Assembly: GCA_050742455.1 (NCBI GenBank)
Contig: JBOGIG010000111.1
Coordinates: forward strand, 5,307 to 69,306
Source of the DNA: JBOGIG01 sp050742455
Lineage (GTDB): Bacteria; Actinomycetota; Acidimicrobiia; Acidimicrobiales; JBOGIG01
Length of the DNA: 64,000 nucleotides
Reading direction: 5' to 3'
A model generated the notes under the pieces. That model had not been told where the DNA came from. It saw only the letters and a list, made by a program, of their open reading frames with translations, and searched no databases. Below, piece after piece: positions 8,775 to 17,930 of this stretch. Both the position numbers and the translations under genes were made by a program. Position 1 is the first letter of the stretch. Every line of letters starts with the position of its first letter.

Positions 8775-10025
8775 ATGGATGTTCACTATCCGGCCGAAGC
8801 ACAGGCCTACCGAGAAAAGGTTCAGGCCTTTCTGGCCGAAAAGCTGCCGTCCGGTTGGAGAGGGATCGGCGCCCTGGGCCGGGATGACGCCACCCGCTTC
8901 ACCACCGAGTGGCGCAAGGTGCTGCATGAACACGGATACCTGGCCGTGTCCTGGCCCAAGGAATATGGCGGGCCTGGGCTCAGCTTGATCGAGCAGGTTG
9001 TCCTGGCCGAGGAGTTCACCAAGGCGGGCGTGCCTCAGGGTGGCCCCAATGACGTGTTCAGCATTCAGATGATCGGCAACACCCTTCTTGCCTGGGGCAC
9101 CGAGGAGCAAAAGACCAAGTTCCTGCCCCGCCTGTTATCGGGCCAAGACGTGTGGTGTCAAGGTTATTCCGAGCCCGACGCCGGGTCGGATCTGGCCAAC
9201 CTGGGATGCAAGGCCCAGCGTGATGGTGACGAATGGGTTATCAACGGCCAAAAGATATGGACTTCGGCTGGACACCTGGCCAATTGGATCTTCGTGCTCA
9301 CCAGGACCGACCCCGACGCTCCCAAGCACCGGGGCATCTCGTTCCTCTTGGTGCCCATGGACCAGCCCGGTGTTGAGGTGAGGCCTATCCGCATGATGTC
9401 GGGGGAGTCCGAGTTCAACGAGGTGTTCTTCACCGATGCCCGCACCGGGGCGGAGAATGTGGTCGGAGAGGTGAACGGCGGTTGGGCTGTGGCCATGACC
9501 CTGCTTGGCTACGAGCGGGGCGAGGCAGCGGCCACCATGCCCCTGCGCTTCCGCAGCGAGTTGGACCGCTTGATGGATCTGGCCCGTTCTTTGGGCAAGG
9601 CGGGTGATCCGCTCATTCGCCAACGCCTGGCTTGGTGCTACTCCAAGGTCGAGATCATGCGCTACCTGGGCTACCGGTCCCTTACCGGGTTCCTGCGGGG
9701 ATCGGCCCCTGGGCCAGAAGGATCGATATTCAAGCTCTTCTGGAGCGAGTACCACAAGGTGGTCACGGAGTTGGCCATGGACATCCTGGGGGCCGCCGCC
9801 ACCGTCCCGTCCGGTCAGGCCCCGTCGAGCTCGTTCCAAACAGATGCCGAGGGGGCGCCCAACTCGTCTGCGTCGTGGGCGGGGATATTCCAAAGCGCCC
9901 GGGCGGGCACTATCTATGCCGGCACCTCTCAGGTGCAGCGCAACATATTGGGTGAGATGGTCCTCGGGCTGCCCAAGGAGCCCAAGGCCGACGCCGGAGC
10001 CTGGAAAGATGCCGGCCGGCACTGA
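8775..10025 (+). CDS. Acyl-CoA dehydrogenase
   Basis: A 416-aa FAD-dependent acyl-CoA dehydrogenase. The N-terminal helical domain starts MDVHYPAEAQAYREKV. CQGYSEPDAGSDLANL is the first family signature, GQKIWTSAGHLANW binds FAD, and the C-terminus has GTSQVQRNILGEMVLGLP. ATG 8775 is preferred over the upstream in-frame GTG 8751. There is no adjacent enoyl-CoA hydratase or thiolase, so the substrate (fatty acyl, branched or steroid side-chain) cannot be assigned. Confidence 0.93.
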   Translation: MDVHYPAEAQAYREKVQAFLAEKLPSGWRGIGALGRDDATRFTTEWRKVLHEHGYLAVSWPKEYGGPGLSLIEQVVLAEEFTKAGVPQGGPNDVFSIQMIGNTLLAWGTEEQKTKFLPRLLSGQDVWCQGYSEPDAGSDLANLGCKAQRDGDEWVINGQKIWTSAGHLANWIFVLTRTDPDAPKHRGISFLLVPMDQPGVEVRPIRMMSGESEFNEVFFTDARTGAENVVGEVNGGWAVAMTLLGYERGEAAATMPLRFRSELDRLMDLARSLGKAGDPLIRQRLAWCYSKVEIMRYLGYRSLTGFLRGSAPGPEGSIFKLFWSEYHKVVTELAMDILGAAATVPSGQAPSSSFQTDAEGAPNSSASWAGIFQSARAGTIYAGTSQVQRNILGEMVLGLPKEPKADAGAWKDAGRH

Positions 10026-10379
10026 GCGAGCCCGGTGTCTATCCCGCACGATCATGGTGCCATCGGGCCTCTGAGGGCGCGACCGGGCCTACCGTGGGTG
10101 GTAACTGGGGCGTGGGCCTTGGCCCGACGGCCTGGACTTTGGAGCACGGCGATCATCCAGGTGGGCCGGATGGCCGGACCGGGCTGGTGGCGGCGCCCCC
10201 CCTTCTGGCCCGTACCCGATCAGGGGTGGCTTGGCTTCCGTATGACGACCATCTACGGATCCCCCCAGGCCCGACCGGGCCCCCTAGACCTGATCGATTT
10301 CCTGACCTGGTGCCACCGGATGGAAAGACTTTGAACTAATGTCGCTCGGGATGTGGGTGGCTGATCCACGAGGTTGATG
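10026..10379. other. Gene-free stretch of about 350 bases
   Basis: No convincing gene. It has one small open frame (GTG 10094 to 10339, 81 aa, Gly/Pro-rich) without a recognisable domain and without clear advantage over chance in GC-rich DNA. I saw no terminator-like hairpin and no tRNA. A TTGAAC at 10331-10336 has no good -10 partner. Confidence 0.4.
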
Positions 10380-10889
10380 ATGGCCAGAGCGCTCGTCCTC
10401 AACGCTTCGTATGAGCCGCTGTGCGTGGTGGCCACTCGTCGGGCACTCATGCTGGTCCTGTCAAGGAAGGCGGAGACGCTCCACGACACCGGTGGCGCCT
10501 TTCGCTCGGCCCGGCTCAGCGTTCCCGAACCATCGGTGGTGCGCCTGTGTTATTTCGTCAAGGTGCCATATCAGACCAGGGTCGCCCTCAACCGTCGAGC
10601 CGTGTTCGCTCGTGATGATCATCGTTGCCAGTACTGCGGCAGCCCGGCCGAGAATATCGACCACGTGGTACCTCGCAGCCGGGGGGGCTTGCATACCTGG
10701 GACAATGTGGTGGCCGCCTGCCGCCGCTGCAACACCCGCAAGGAGGACCGTCTGTTGAACGAGATCGGCCTCACCCTGCACCGGCCCCCCAGCCAGCCCC
10801 GCCAGCGCACATGGTTGCTGGCAACAGGGGGCGGATCGGTCCGCTCTGATTGGGAGCCCTACATAGACGTCGGTTATCGGTCGGCCTGA
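10380..10889 (+). CDS. HNH endonuclease
   Basis: 169 aa. The N-terminus ARALVLNASYEPL and the core CQYC, IDHVVPRSRGG, DNVVAACRRCNTRK form an HNH nuclease with two CxxC zinc-binding pairs. This is the stand-alone type widespread in actinobacterial chromosomes, whose target is unknown. TTG 10374, ATG 10377 and ATG 10380 are successive in-frame codons; 10380 is preferred because an AGG lies 6 nt upstream and the family N-terminus matches. No toxin/antitoxin, intron or phage gene lies next to it. Confidence 0.9.
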   Translation: MARALVLNASYEPLCVVATRRALMLVLSRKAETLHDTGGAFRSARLSVPEPSVVRLCYFVKVPYQTRVALNRRAVFARDDHRCQYCGSPAENIDHVVPRSRGGLHTWDNVVAACRRCNTRKEDRLLNEIGLTLHRPPSQPRQRTWLLATGGGSVRSDWEPYIDVGYRSA

Positions 10890-10935
10890 CATTCCGACGG
10901 ACCCGAGGGCGGGCGCCGGGGCGGATATCAGTGAT

Positions 10936-11574
10936 GTGCTGGGGCGCAGCGTCCCCCCCGATGACCGATCGGTGCTCGTGGGCCGGGTGTCATCGTCGGC
11001 CCTGGTTCTCGGCAGTACCCAGCCCGAAGGCCATGTCGACCACCAAGCCGCACGATCACGGGGAGTGAGAATCCTGCGACGGCGCAGCGGAGGGGGGGCG
11101 GTACTGCTCCGACCCGGTGAGGTGGTCTGGACCGAGGTGTTCATACCGGCCGACGACCCGCTTGGATGTCGAGATGTCGGACGGGCGTTTTGGTGGCTCG
11201 GTGAGGTGTGGCAACAGGCCTTGATGGCTATCGGGGCGCAAGAGGTCGAGGTTCACCGGGGTCGGATCGTGTCTACGGCCTGGTCGCCTTGGGCCTGCTT
11301 TGCCGGAATGGGTCCAGGTGAGGTCCTCGTGGCGGGCCGCAAGGTGGTGGGTATGGCCCAGCGCCGGTGGCGGGCCGGATCCCTGTTCCAGTGCGCCGCC
11401 CTCATAGGCCATGACCCGGCCTTCACTGCGGAGTTGTTCGATCTGGATGACTCGTCCCGGCTTGAGCTCTGCGAGCAACTGGGAAGTTTTGCCGCCGGAG
11501 TCGGGGACCTTGTCGATCACGACCAACTGGTCCGGAGCTTCCTCGCCAACCTCAATCTGCGATGGCAGGCCTGA
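10936..11574 (+). CDS. Lipoate-protein ligase A-like (BPL/LplA/LipB fold) protein
   Basis: 212 aa. ALVLGSTQPEGHVD, RRRSGGGAVLL (ligand-binding loop) and GRKVVGMAQRRWRAGSLFQC (with the family lysine) identify the lipoate ligase/transferase fold. GTG 10936 is the only standard start after an upstream in-frame stop at 10864. Members attach or transfer lipoyl or octanoyl groups to E2 and GcvH proteins; no lipoylated partner is in the window. The 3' end, including the stop, is tandemly duplicated (see repeat). Confidence 0.8.
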   Translation: MLGRSVPPDDRSVLVGRVSSSALVLGSTQPEGHVDHQAARSRGVRILRRRSGGGAVLLRPGEVVWTEVFIPADDPLGCRDVGRAFWWLGEVWQQALMAIGAQEVEVHRGRIVSTAWSPWACFAGMGPGEVLVAGRKVVGMAQRRWRAGSLFQCAALIGHDPAFTAELFDLDDSSRLELCEQLGSFAAGVGDLVDHDQLVRSFLANLNLRWQA

Positions 11575-11598
11575 CTCAATCTGCGATGGCAGGCCTGA
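11551..11598. repeat. 24-bp x2 perfect tandem duplication containing a stop codon
   Basis: Copies at 11551-11574 and 11575-11598 are identical. Each ends in TGA, the first being the stop of the lipoate-ligase-like gene, so a second in-frame TGA follows eight codons later. Confidence 0.95.
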
Positions 11599-11695
11599 AC
11601 TGGAGTTCGCGGGCCTGAATGTGCGGTTGGCTGGTCGAAATTTGTGTCGATAGGCGCGAAATCGTGTCGGACTGCGGGAATTTGCATCGGAAGGG

Positions 11696-11724
11696 TTGAC
11701 CAATGGTGGGTTGGGGCGTATGGT
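11696..11724 (+). promoter_or_regulatory. dcw-cluster promoter (PmraZ)
   Basis: TTGACC (11696-11701), an exact 17-nt spacer and TATGGT (11719-11724) form a near-consensus housekeeping promoter about 60 bases before the mraZ start. It is the best promoter I see for the division cluster. Confidence 0.72.
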
Positions 11725-11738
11725 GGAGCGAAGTGGTG
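11703..11738 (+). promoter_or_regulatory. Candidate MraZ-binding repeats
   Basis: GTGG at 11723 and 11733, with ATGG (11703) and GGGG (11713), fall on a 10-bp grid overlapping the -10 and expected start of the mraZ promoter. MraZ is known to bind tandem G-rich TGG-type repeats with roughly one helical turn spacing upstream of its own gene, so autorepression is a reasonable inference. Confidence 0.5.
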
Positions 11739-11782
11739 AATAGGGGAGGGGCCCGACGCCACAGGGAGAGACGTGAGCGCAA

Positions 11783-12256
11783 TTGCCGGTGGCCAAGTTC
11801 TTCGGGAGGTTCGAGCACTCGCTCGACCTGAAAGGCAGGGTGATCCTTCCCTCGAAGTTCCGGCCCGAGTTTTTGGAGGACGGCGGCTTTCTGAGCCAGT
11901 TTCACGAGGGCTGCCTGGCACTGTGGACGGCCGAGCAATTCAATCGGGAGATGCAGGTCCGAGAGGAACGAGCGGCCGAGAGCAGGGACCTGCGCAACCT
12001 GGCCCGGGTGTGGGCCTCGGGCAGCACGAAGGTCGACGTGGACAGGCAGGGCCGGATGTTCATTCCTCTCCACTTGCGCGAGTTCGCCGGCCTGGAGTCC
12101 GACGTGCTGGTCCATGGGGCCATAGATCGGGTCGAGCTGTGGTCTCCGGACAACTGGCAAATTCGGATCAAGCCCATGGAGGCTCGCCTGATACACGGTA
12201 TGGACGAGCAGCACGATGTCGGCCGGCGCCACGAAGTGGAGGAAACCTTTTCCTGA
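11783..12256 (+). CDS. mraZ: Transcriptional regulator MraZ
   Basis: 157 aa, slightly longer than usual (about 143-152). It has two AbrB-like beta domains, each with the DxxxR signature: first SLDLKGRVILPSKFRPEF, second STKVDVDRQGRMFIPLHLRE. MraZ forms a ring-shaped oligomer that binds repeats upstream of the dcw cluster. The start is TTG 11783 or GTG 11789; a GGGAG at 11764 is somewhat distant from both. It is first in the cluster, followed by a 110-base gap before rsmH. Confidence 0.94.
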   Translation: MPVAKFFGRFEHSLDLKGRVILPSKFRPEFLEDGGFLSQFHEGCLALWTAEQFNREMQVREERAAESRDLRNLARVWASGSTKVDVDRQGRMFIPLHLREFAGLESDVLVHGAIDRVELWSPDNWQIRIKPMEARLIHGMDEQHDVGRRHEVEETFS

Positions 12257-12366
12257 CCATGCGCAGTCCCTCGATCGGATCGGTGGAATGCCCCTACTCC
12301 GCCCAGTTCCAACCCCATCGGCCAGGGAAATGCCCTGCCGGTACCGGAACGGTCGAGGGACTGCGG

Positions 12367-13305
12367 ATGAGCCAGGAATTCTCACATACCCCTGTCATGG
12401 TCCAAGAGGTGCTCGACCTGCTGGCCACGGTTCCCCCCGGCCCAGTGATCGATGCCACTGTGGGCGGAGGCGGTCATGCCGCCCGTCTTCTGGGCGCCAA
12501 TCCGGGAATGACCATCGTCGGGTTGGACCGCGATGAGACAGCCCTGGAGGCCGCTGCGGGCGTCTTGGTCCCCTTTGGCGCCAGGGCCGTGCTGGTGCGA
12601 GCCAACTTTGCCGAGCTGGCCCAAGTGGCCGCAACCTTCGCCCCCGACGGCGCCAGCGCCGTACTGTTCGACCTCGGCGTGAGCTCTGCCCAGTTCGACC
12701 AGGCCGAGAGGGGCTTTTCCTATCGCTTTGACGCCCCGCTGGACATGCGGATGGATCGCAGGGGCGAACTCGATGCGGCCCAGGTGGTCAATTCCTGGTC
12801 CGTGGCGGAGCTGGCCCGAATATTTGCCGCCAACGGTGAGGGTCGCTTCGCGCGGCGCATAGCCCTGGCTATCGAGGAAGCCCGTCCGCTGGCGACGACT
12901 GGGGAACTGTCCGATGTCGTGCGCGCAGCGATACCGGCTCCTGCCCGACGCAAGGGCGGCCACCCGGCCAAGAAGGTCTTTCAAGCCATTCGCATCGCGG
13001 TCAATGACGAGTTGAGCATTCTCGGGCCGTCCCTGGGGGTCGGGGTGGATGCGCTGGTCAAAGGGGGCAGGGCCGTCGTCCTCTCCTACCATTCGGGTGA
13101 GGACCGCATCGTCAAGGAGGTGTTCGGGCAGGCCGTGACCGGGGGGTGCACCTGCCCTGTGCCCCTCGGTTGTGTGTGCGGGGCGGTCGGCCATGCTCGC
13201 CATCTCCTCCGGGGCCGGCGGCCCTCTCGCGAGGAGTTGGCCTCCAACCCCCGGGCCTCCAGTGCCCGGATGCGGGCCATCGAGAAGCTGGCGGTACAGC
13301 TGTGA
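12367..13305 (+). CDS. rsmH: 16S rRNA m4C1402 methyltransferase
   Basis: 312 aa, S-adenosylmethionine-dependent. FSHTPVMVQEVLDLL, IDATVGGGGHAARLL (SAM motif), FDLGVSSAQFDQAERGFS and YHSGEDRIVK are hallmarks of RsmH (MraW). ATG 12367 is chosen; the frame is fortuitously open upstream across mraZ to 11773, but the family N-terminus starts here. It ends in a GTGA overlap with ftsL. Confidence 0.96.
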   Translation: MSQEFSHTPVMVQEVLDLLATVPPGPVIDATVGGGGHAARLLGANPGMTIVGLDRDETALEAAAGVLVPFGARAVLVRANFAELAQVAATFAPDGASAVLFDLGVSSAQFDQAERGFSYRFDAPLDMRMDRRGELDAAQVVNSWSVAELARIFAANGEGRFARRIALAIEEARPLATTGELSDVVRAAIPAPARRKGGHPAKKVFQAIRIAVNDELSILGPSLGVGVDALVKGGRAVVLSYHSGEDRIVKEVFGQAVTGGCTCPVPLGCVCGAVGHARHLLRGRRPSREELASNPRASSARMRAIEKLAVQL

Positions 13306-13754
13306 CCGCGGCTCGCCCCGCCGACCGGTCCCGCCTTGCCCGGGCCGCGTCCGGCGCCCCGGCCCATCCGGCCCAGGCCCCGTCGAGGTCGCGCCCCCCT
13401 CTGAGGATCCTCGGGGATGACCGGGCCCAACTCCGGGCCCGCCGGCGCCGGGCCCGCTTGCTTGTGGTTGCGGGTGGCGCCATGGCCATCATCTGCCTGT
13501 TCGGCGTGGTTGTGGCCCATGTCGTGATCACCCAGAACCAATTTCGCCTCGACCACATGACGGCCCAGCTGTCCCAGGCCAAGGCGACCCACGACAACCT
13601 GAGGTTGGAGGCGGCCACTCTCCAGGCTCCGGCTCGCATTGTGAGCACGGCCCAGGCTCACGGCATGGTGCGACCCCCAACTCTCACCTATTTGGCCCCC
13701 GTTTCTCCTCCGGTGGCAGCCAAGGCCGGATCGACAGCAACGACGCGACGTTGA
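13302..13754 (+). CDS. ftsL: FtsL-like septum protein
   Basis: 150 aa, bitopic: a Pro/Ala/Arg-rich cytoplasmic N-terminus of about 45 residues, one membrane helix (about 48-72), then a short predicted coiled coil (MTAQLSQAKATHDNLRLEA). Position between rsmH and ftsI, topology and size identify it; sequence similarity within FtsL is always weak. GTG 13302 overlaps the rsmH TGA by four bases. It would join FtsQ and FtsB to activate FtsW/FtsI. Confidence 0.82.
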   Translation: MTAARPADRSRLARAASGAPAHPAQAPSRSRPPLRILGDDRAQLRARRRRARLLVVAGGAMAIICLFGVVVAHVVITQNQFRLDHMTAQLSQAKATHDNLRLEAATLQAPARIVSTAQAHGMVRPPTLTYLAPVSPPVAAKAGSTATTRR

Positions 13755-15478
13755 ACCGGGCCGGGGCGCGCCGACCGTCGGTCCGCTACCGGGTGATGGC
13801 GGTGTGCATGTGTGCCATCTTCGTCCTGGTCGGGGCCAAGCTGGCATTCATCCAGGTGTTCCCGGCAACGCGCTATGCCGCCTATGGCGCCTCCCAGCTC
13901 CTGCACACCGTCGTAATTCCCGCTCCTCGGGGTCAGATCCTCGACCGCAACGGGAACGTTCTCGCCATGTCGGCTCCCCAGACGACCGTCGTGGCCGATC
14001 CCTACCAGATCACAGATCCCAAAGGCGATGCCGCGCTGCTGGCCCCCCTGCTCAAGGACACCGCGGCACATCTACAGTCCCTCTTGAGCGAGAACTCCGG
14101 ATACGTCTACCTCGCCCACCAGGTCGACGACGCCACGACCAAGAAGATCAAGGCCCTCAATCTCACCGGGCTGACCTATGAGAACGACCCCCGTCGATTC
14201 CAGCCCAACGGCAGCCTGGTCACCAATCTGATCGGCACTGTGGGTTGGGATCACCACGGCCAGGCCGGGTTGGAGTACCAATACGATCGGGTCCTGTCGG
14301 GCCACGACGGCAAGTCTGTGGTGGAAAAGGATCTGGCCGGAGGCGACATTCCCGGCGGCCAGCGCAGCTTCACGCCGGCTCAGCCGGGGCACAGCCTGCA
14401 AACGACGATCGATCGCTCCATGCAGTACGCCACCACCCAGGCCCTGGCGGGCGAGATCACCTCTTCGCATTCCAAGGGTGGAATTGCCGTGGTCATGGAT
14501 GCCAAAACGGGCGACATCCTGGCCATGGTCAACCTGGTGGCCGGGGCAAAGGCCGGATCACCTCCGGTGCCGGCCCCGTCCAATTACGCCCTCACCAATG
14601 TCTACGAGCCGGGCTCGGTGGCCAAGATCACCACCATCTCCGGCGCCCTGCAGGATCATGTGATCACTCCGACTCAACGTTTCACCGTCCCCGACACCAT
14701 GAACATCGCCGGCACGTTGTTCCATGACGCCGAGGTGCACCCCACCCAGTCCATGTCCGTTTCGGACATCCTTGCCCAGTCGTCGAACATCGGGACGATC
14801 ACCATCGCCAAGATGTTGGGCAAGGACCGCATCAATCATTACTTGAACGCTTTCGGGTTGGGCCAGCCCACCGGGCTCAACTTCCCGGGTGAATCCCAAG
14901 GCCTGCTCATAGATCCCTCCAAATGGTCGGGGACAGCCATAGGATCGGTTCCGATCGGCCAGGACGAGTCGGTCACGGCGGTGCAGATGCTGGATGCCTA
15001 TAACACATTGGCCAATGGGGGGATGTTCGTGGCCCCCCGCCTAATTAGAGCCGTGGTGGCACCCAACGGATCGGTGAGTCCTGCACCGGTGCAGCCCCCT
15101 CGCCGGGTCATCGACGCCAGTGTGGCCAAGGCCGTTACCGGGATGCTCGAACAGGTGGTGAAGAAGGGAACCGGCACGTCGGCGGCCATACCCGGCTATG
15201 TGGTGGCAGGCAAGACGGGCACGGCGCAGATCCCCAAGACCAACGGCCCCGGCTACCAGCCGGGAGCGTTCATGGCCACCTTCGCCGGGTTCGCCCCGGC
15301 CCAGAACCCAGCCCTGTCAGCCATTGTGGTCCTGGACCAGCCGGCCCAGATATACGGTGGTCTGGTGGCGGCGCCACTGTTTGCAAACGTGGTTCAGTAC
15401 GGACTGCGCCTCTTCGACGTCCCCCCCTCGGGCTTACCCGCTCAAGCTACGGTCCGGACCCCGACCGCGCTGCGGTGA
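13751..15478 (+). CDS. ftsI: Septal peptidoglycan transpeptidase (PBP3)
   Basis: 575 aa, class B penicillin-binding protein. A membrane anchor lies near residues 16-36, then the pedestal domain (RGQILDRNGNVLA). The transpeptidase domain has SVAK (Ser289, Lys292), SSN near residue 344 and KTGTAQ (Lys488). TTG 13751 starts the gene in a TTGA overlap with the ftsL stop. It cross-links septal peptidoglycan together with FtsW, whose gene lies four genes downstream. Confidence 0.95.
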   Translation: MNRAGARRPSVRYRVMAVCMCAIFVLVGAKLAFIQVFPATRYAAYGASQLLHTVVIPAPRGQILDRNGNVLAMSAPQTTVVADPYQITDPKGDAALLAPLLKDTAAHLQSLLSENSGYVYLAHQVDDATTKKIKALNLTGLTYENDPRRFQPNGSLVTNLIGTVGWDHHGQAGLEYQYDRVLSGHDGKSVVEKDLAGGDIPGGQRSFTPAQPGHSLQTTIDRSMQYATTQALAGEITSSHSKGGIAVVMDAKTGDILAMVNLVAGAKAGSPPVPAPSNYALTNVYEPGSVAKITTISGALQDHVITPTQRFTVPDTMNIAGTLFHDAEVHPTQSMSVSDILAQSSNIGTITIAKMLGKDRINHYLNAFGLGQPTGLNFPGESQGLLIDPSKWSGTAIGSVPIGQDESVTAVQMLDAYNTLANGGMFVAPRLIRAVVAPNGSVSPAPVQPPRRVIDASVAKAVTGMLEQVVKKGTGTSAAIPGYVVAGKTGTAQIPKTNGPGYQPGAFMATFAGFAPAQNPALSAIVVLDQPAQIYGGLVAAPLFANVVQYGLRLFDVPPSGLPAQATVRTPTALR

Positions 15479-16902
15479 CTGTGGCCATGGCGGGAATGGG
15501 TCTGGTGCACCTGGCCGAAGTCCTCGATCTCCAAGTAACCGGCGACGCGGCCATCACCTCGATAGAATTCGACAGCCGCCAAGTGGAGCCCGGCAGCCTG
15601 TTCTGCTGCCTGCCGGGCCAGGACAGTGACGGTCACCAATTCGCCTCCGAAGCTCTGGCCCGAGGCGCCAAAGCCCTGCTCTGCGAGCGCCCCATGGGGT
15701 TGGGCGTGGTCGAGCTATTAGTACCCGAGGGCCAATGCCGGCCGGCCATGGCCCGCTTGGCCGCAGCGTTCTGGGGCCATCCGTCAGAGTCGATGCTGGT
15801 CATTGGGGTGACAGGAACGAACGGCAAGACGACGGTATCCCACATGCTCGCTTCCATCCTGGAAGCCGGGGGATACCGCACAGGGGTCGTCGGAACCCTG
15901 GAAAGCAAACGGACTACACCCGAGTCGCCGGTGCTCCAGGCCACCCTGGCCCGATTCCTGGCCGACGGCCTGACCGCGGCCGTCCTCGAGGTCTCCTCCC
16001 ACGGCCTGGCCCAGCATCGGGTCGACGAGGTCGACTTCGACGTGTCGGTGTTCACGAACCTGAGCCAGGACCACCTGGATTTTCATGGGGACATGGAGCA
16101 GTATTTTGCCGCCAAGGCGTCCCTGTTCACGCCCGAGCATTCGGTTCGAGCCGTGGTCAACTCCGACGATGCGTGGGGCCGACGTCTGATCGAGGCCCAG
16201 TCGATCCCGACCGTGGCGTTCTCTGATGCCTCGGTGAGCGAGGTCTGCATAGGCCCGGCCGGCAGTACCTTCACCTGGCGGGGTCGGCCGGTAGCGCTCG
16301 GCCTGGGGGGCTCGTTCAATGTGCAGAACGCCATCGCCGCTGCGTGCGCCGCCAGCCTGGTGGGAGTCAGCGACGAGGCTGTCGCCACGGGTCTTTCCCA
16401 GCTGGAATCGGTGCCCGGTCGGGTGGAGGCGGTGCGCCGAGGCCAGGATTTCGTTGTTCTGGTCGACTACGCCCACACGCCTGACGGTTTGGAGCAGCTG
16501 CTGGTCTCGGCTCGCCAGACCTCCGGTCCCCGAGCTCGGGTAATCGTGGTGTTCGGGTGCGGGGGGGACCGGGACCGCTCCAAGAGGCCCAGGATGGGAC
16601 GGGTGGCCACCGACCTGGCCGACCTGGCAGTGCTCACCACTGACAACCCGCGACACGAGGATCCCCGCGCCATTGTCGCCGAGGTCCTCGCCGGGGTGGT
16701 CCGCACCGATGTGCTGGTCATCGAGCCTGACCGGCGGGCCGCCATCGACTTGGCGGTGTCGGCGGCTCGTCCCGGTGACGTGGTCCTGGTGACGGGAAAG
16801 GGCCACGAGCAATTTCAGATTGTCGGCGATCACGCCCTTCCTTTTGAGGATCGGGCCGAGGCCTGGTCGGCCCTCGAACGGGTTCAGGGGGCAGGTTCGT
16901 GA
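15475..16902 (+). CDS. murE: UDP-MurNAc-tripeptide ligase MurE
   Basis: 475 aa Mur ligase. The P-loop GVTGTNGKTTV is near residues 111-121, EVSSHGLAQHRVD and FTNLSQDHLDFHG form the central domain, and DNPRHEDP is the motif associated with meso-diaminopimelate recognition, so an mDAP-type peptidoglycan is inferred. It is not fused to MurF. Starts GTG 15475 (GTGA overlap with ftsI) and ends in a GTGA overlap directly with mraY, the place where murF normally sits. Confidence 0.95.
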   Translation: MTVAMAGMGLVHLAEVLDLQVTGDAAITSIEFDSRQVEPGSLFCCLPGQDSDGHQFASEALARGAKALLCERPMGLGVVELLVPEGQCRPAMARLAAAFWGHPSESMLVIGVTGTNGKTTVSHMLASILEAGGYRTGVVGTLESKRTTPESPVLQATLARFLADGLTAAVLEVSSHGLAQHRVDEVDFDVSVFTNLSQDHLDFHGDMEQYFAAKASLFTPEHSVRAVVNSDDAWGRRLIEAQSIPTVAFSDASVSEVCIGPAGSTFTWRGRPVALGLGGSFNVQNAIAAACAASLVGVSDEAVATGLSQLESVPGRVEAVRRGQDFVVLVDYAHTPDGLEQLLVSARQTSGPRARVIVVFGCGGDRDRSKRPRMGRVATDLADLAVLTTDNPRHEDPRAIVAEVLAGVVRTDVLVIEPDRRAAIDLAVSAARPGDVVLVTGKGHEQFQIVGDHALPFEDRAEAWSALERVQGAGS

Positions 16903-17930
16903 TCTCGCTGTTCACCGCCGGGGGCGTCGCTCTGTTGGTGTCGGTGGCCGTGACTCCCTTCCTCATTCGCTTGCTCCTGGTCCGGGGTATCGGCCAACAG
17001 ATCCGCGACGACGGTCCACAGGGTCACTCAGTCAAGGCCGGGACCCCCACCATGGGCGGCATAGCCATCCTGGGGTCGGTGCTGGCCGGTTACATCGTCG
17101 GCCACTTGAGCATCGGGGCGGCCTTTACCAGTTCAGGCTTGCTGGTCATGGGCGTGGTGATGGGCGCCGGCGTGGTGGGCCTGGCCGATGATTGGATCAA
17201 GGTCCGACACCAGCGAAGCCTCGGGTTGAGCAAGCGGGCCAAGCTGGGCGGCCAGTTGGGAGTCGCCATCATCTTCGCCGGCCTGGGCATCTCCTGGGCC
17301 GGGGTAAACACCCATCTGTCGTTCGCCCGGGCCAACCTGTCGATTGATCTGGGCCATGTGGGTTGGGCTGTCTTCGCCGTACTGGTCATCATCGGGTCCT
17401 CGAACGCCGTGAACCTGACCGACGGCCTCGACGGTCTGGCCGCGGGCAGCGCCACATTTGCCTTCTCCTGCCTGGCGATCATCGGCTACTGGCAATTCCG
17501 CCATTTCTCCATCTACCGCATATCAAACGCCTTGGATCTCGCTCTGGCCGCCGTTGCCCTGACCGGAGCTTGTGCCGGATTCCTGTGGTGGAACGCCGCG
17601 CCGGCCCGTATCTTCATGGGCGACACCGGATCCTTGGCCATCGGTGGGGGCCTGGCCGCGCTGTGCCTGCAGATGAACCTGGACCTGCTCCTGCCCATCA
17701 TCGCCGGACTGTTCGTGGTCGAGACCCTCTCGGTGGTGGTTCAGGTGACCAGCTTCCGGCTCTTCGGGCGCCGGGTGTTCCGCATGGCGCCCTTCCACCA
17801 TCACTTTGAGCTTCTGGGTTGGCCCGAGACCACCGTGATCGTGAGGTTTTGGATCATGGCCGGACTGTGCACGGCGCTGGCGCTCGGCATCTTCTACGCC
17901 GACTTCATCTCGACCGGTCACGTGAGTTGA
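16899..17930 (+). CDS. mraY: Phospho-MurNAc-pentapeptide translocase
   Basis: 343 aa polytopic enzyme that makes lipid I from UDP-MurNAc-pentapeptide and undecaprenyl phosphate. Signatures: GHSVKAGTPTMGG, GLADDWIK (catalytic aspartate region), NLTDGLDGLAAG, FMGDTGSLAIGG and MAPFHHHFE. About ten hydrophobic segments. GTG 16899 overlaps the murE stop; the gene ends in a TTGA overlap with murD. Confidence 0.97.
   Translation: MISLFTAGGVALLVSVAVTPFLIRLLLVRGIGQQIRDDGPQGHSVKAGTPTMGGIAILGSVLAGYIVGHLSIGAAFTSSGLLVMGVVMGAGVVGLADDWIKVRHQRSLGLSKRAKLGGQLGVAIIFAGLGISWAGVNTHLSFARANLSIDLGHVGWAVFAVLVIIGSSNAVNLTDGLDGLAAGSATFAFSCLAIIGYWQFRHFSIYRISNALDLALAAVALTGACAGFLWWNAAPARIFMGDTGSLAIGGGLAALCLQMNLDLLLPIIAGLFVVETLSVVVQVTSFRLFGRRVFRMAPFHHHFELLGWPETTVIVRFWIMAGLCTALALGIFYADFISTGHVS

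Noticed and set aside
10094..10339. 81-codon open frame in the largest gene-free stretch
   Set aside because: Low-complexity Gly/Pro composition, no ribosome site of note and no recognisable family.
11773..12366. The rsmH reading frame is open upstream across all of mraZ, giving a 510-codon frame
   Set aside because: RsmH proteins start at the SQEFSHTPVM-like N-terminus (12367), and mraZ is a clear gene in another frame; the open frame is a GC-composition effect.
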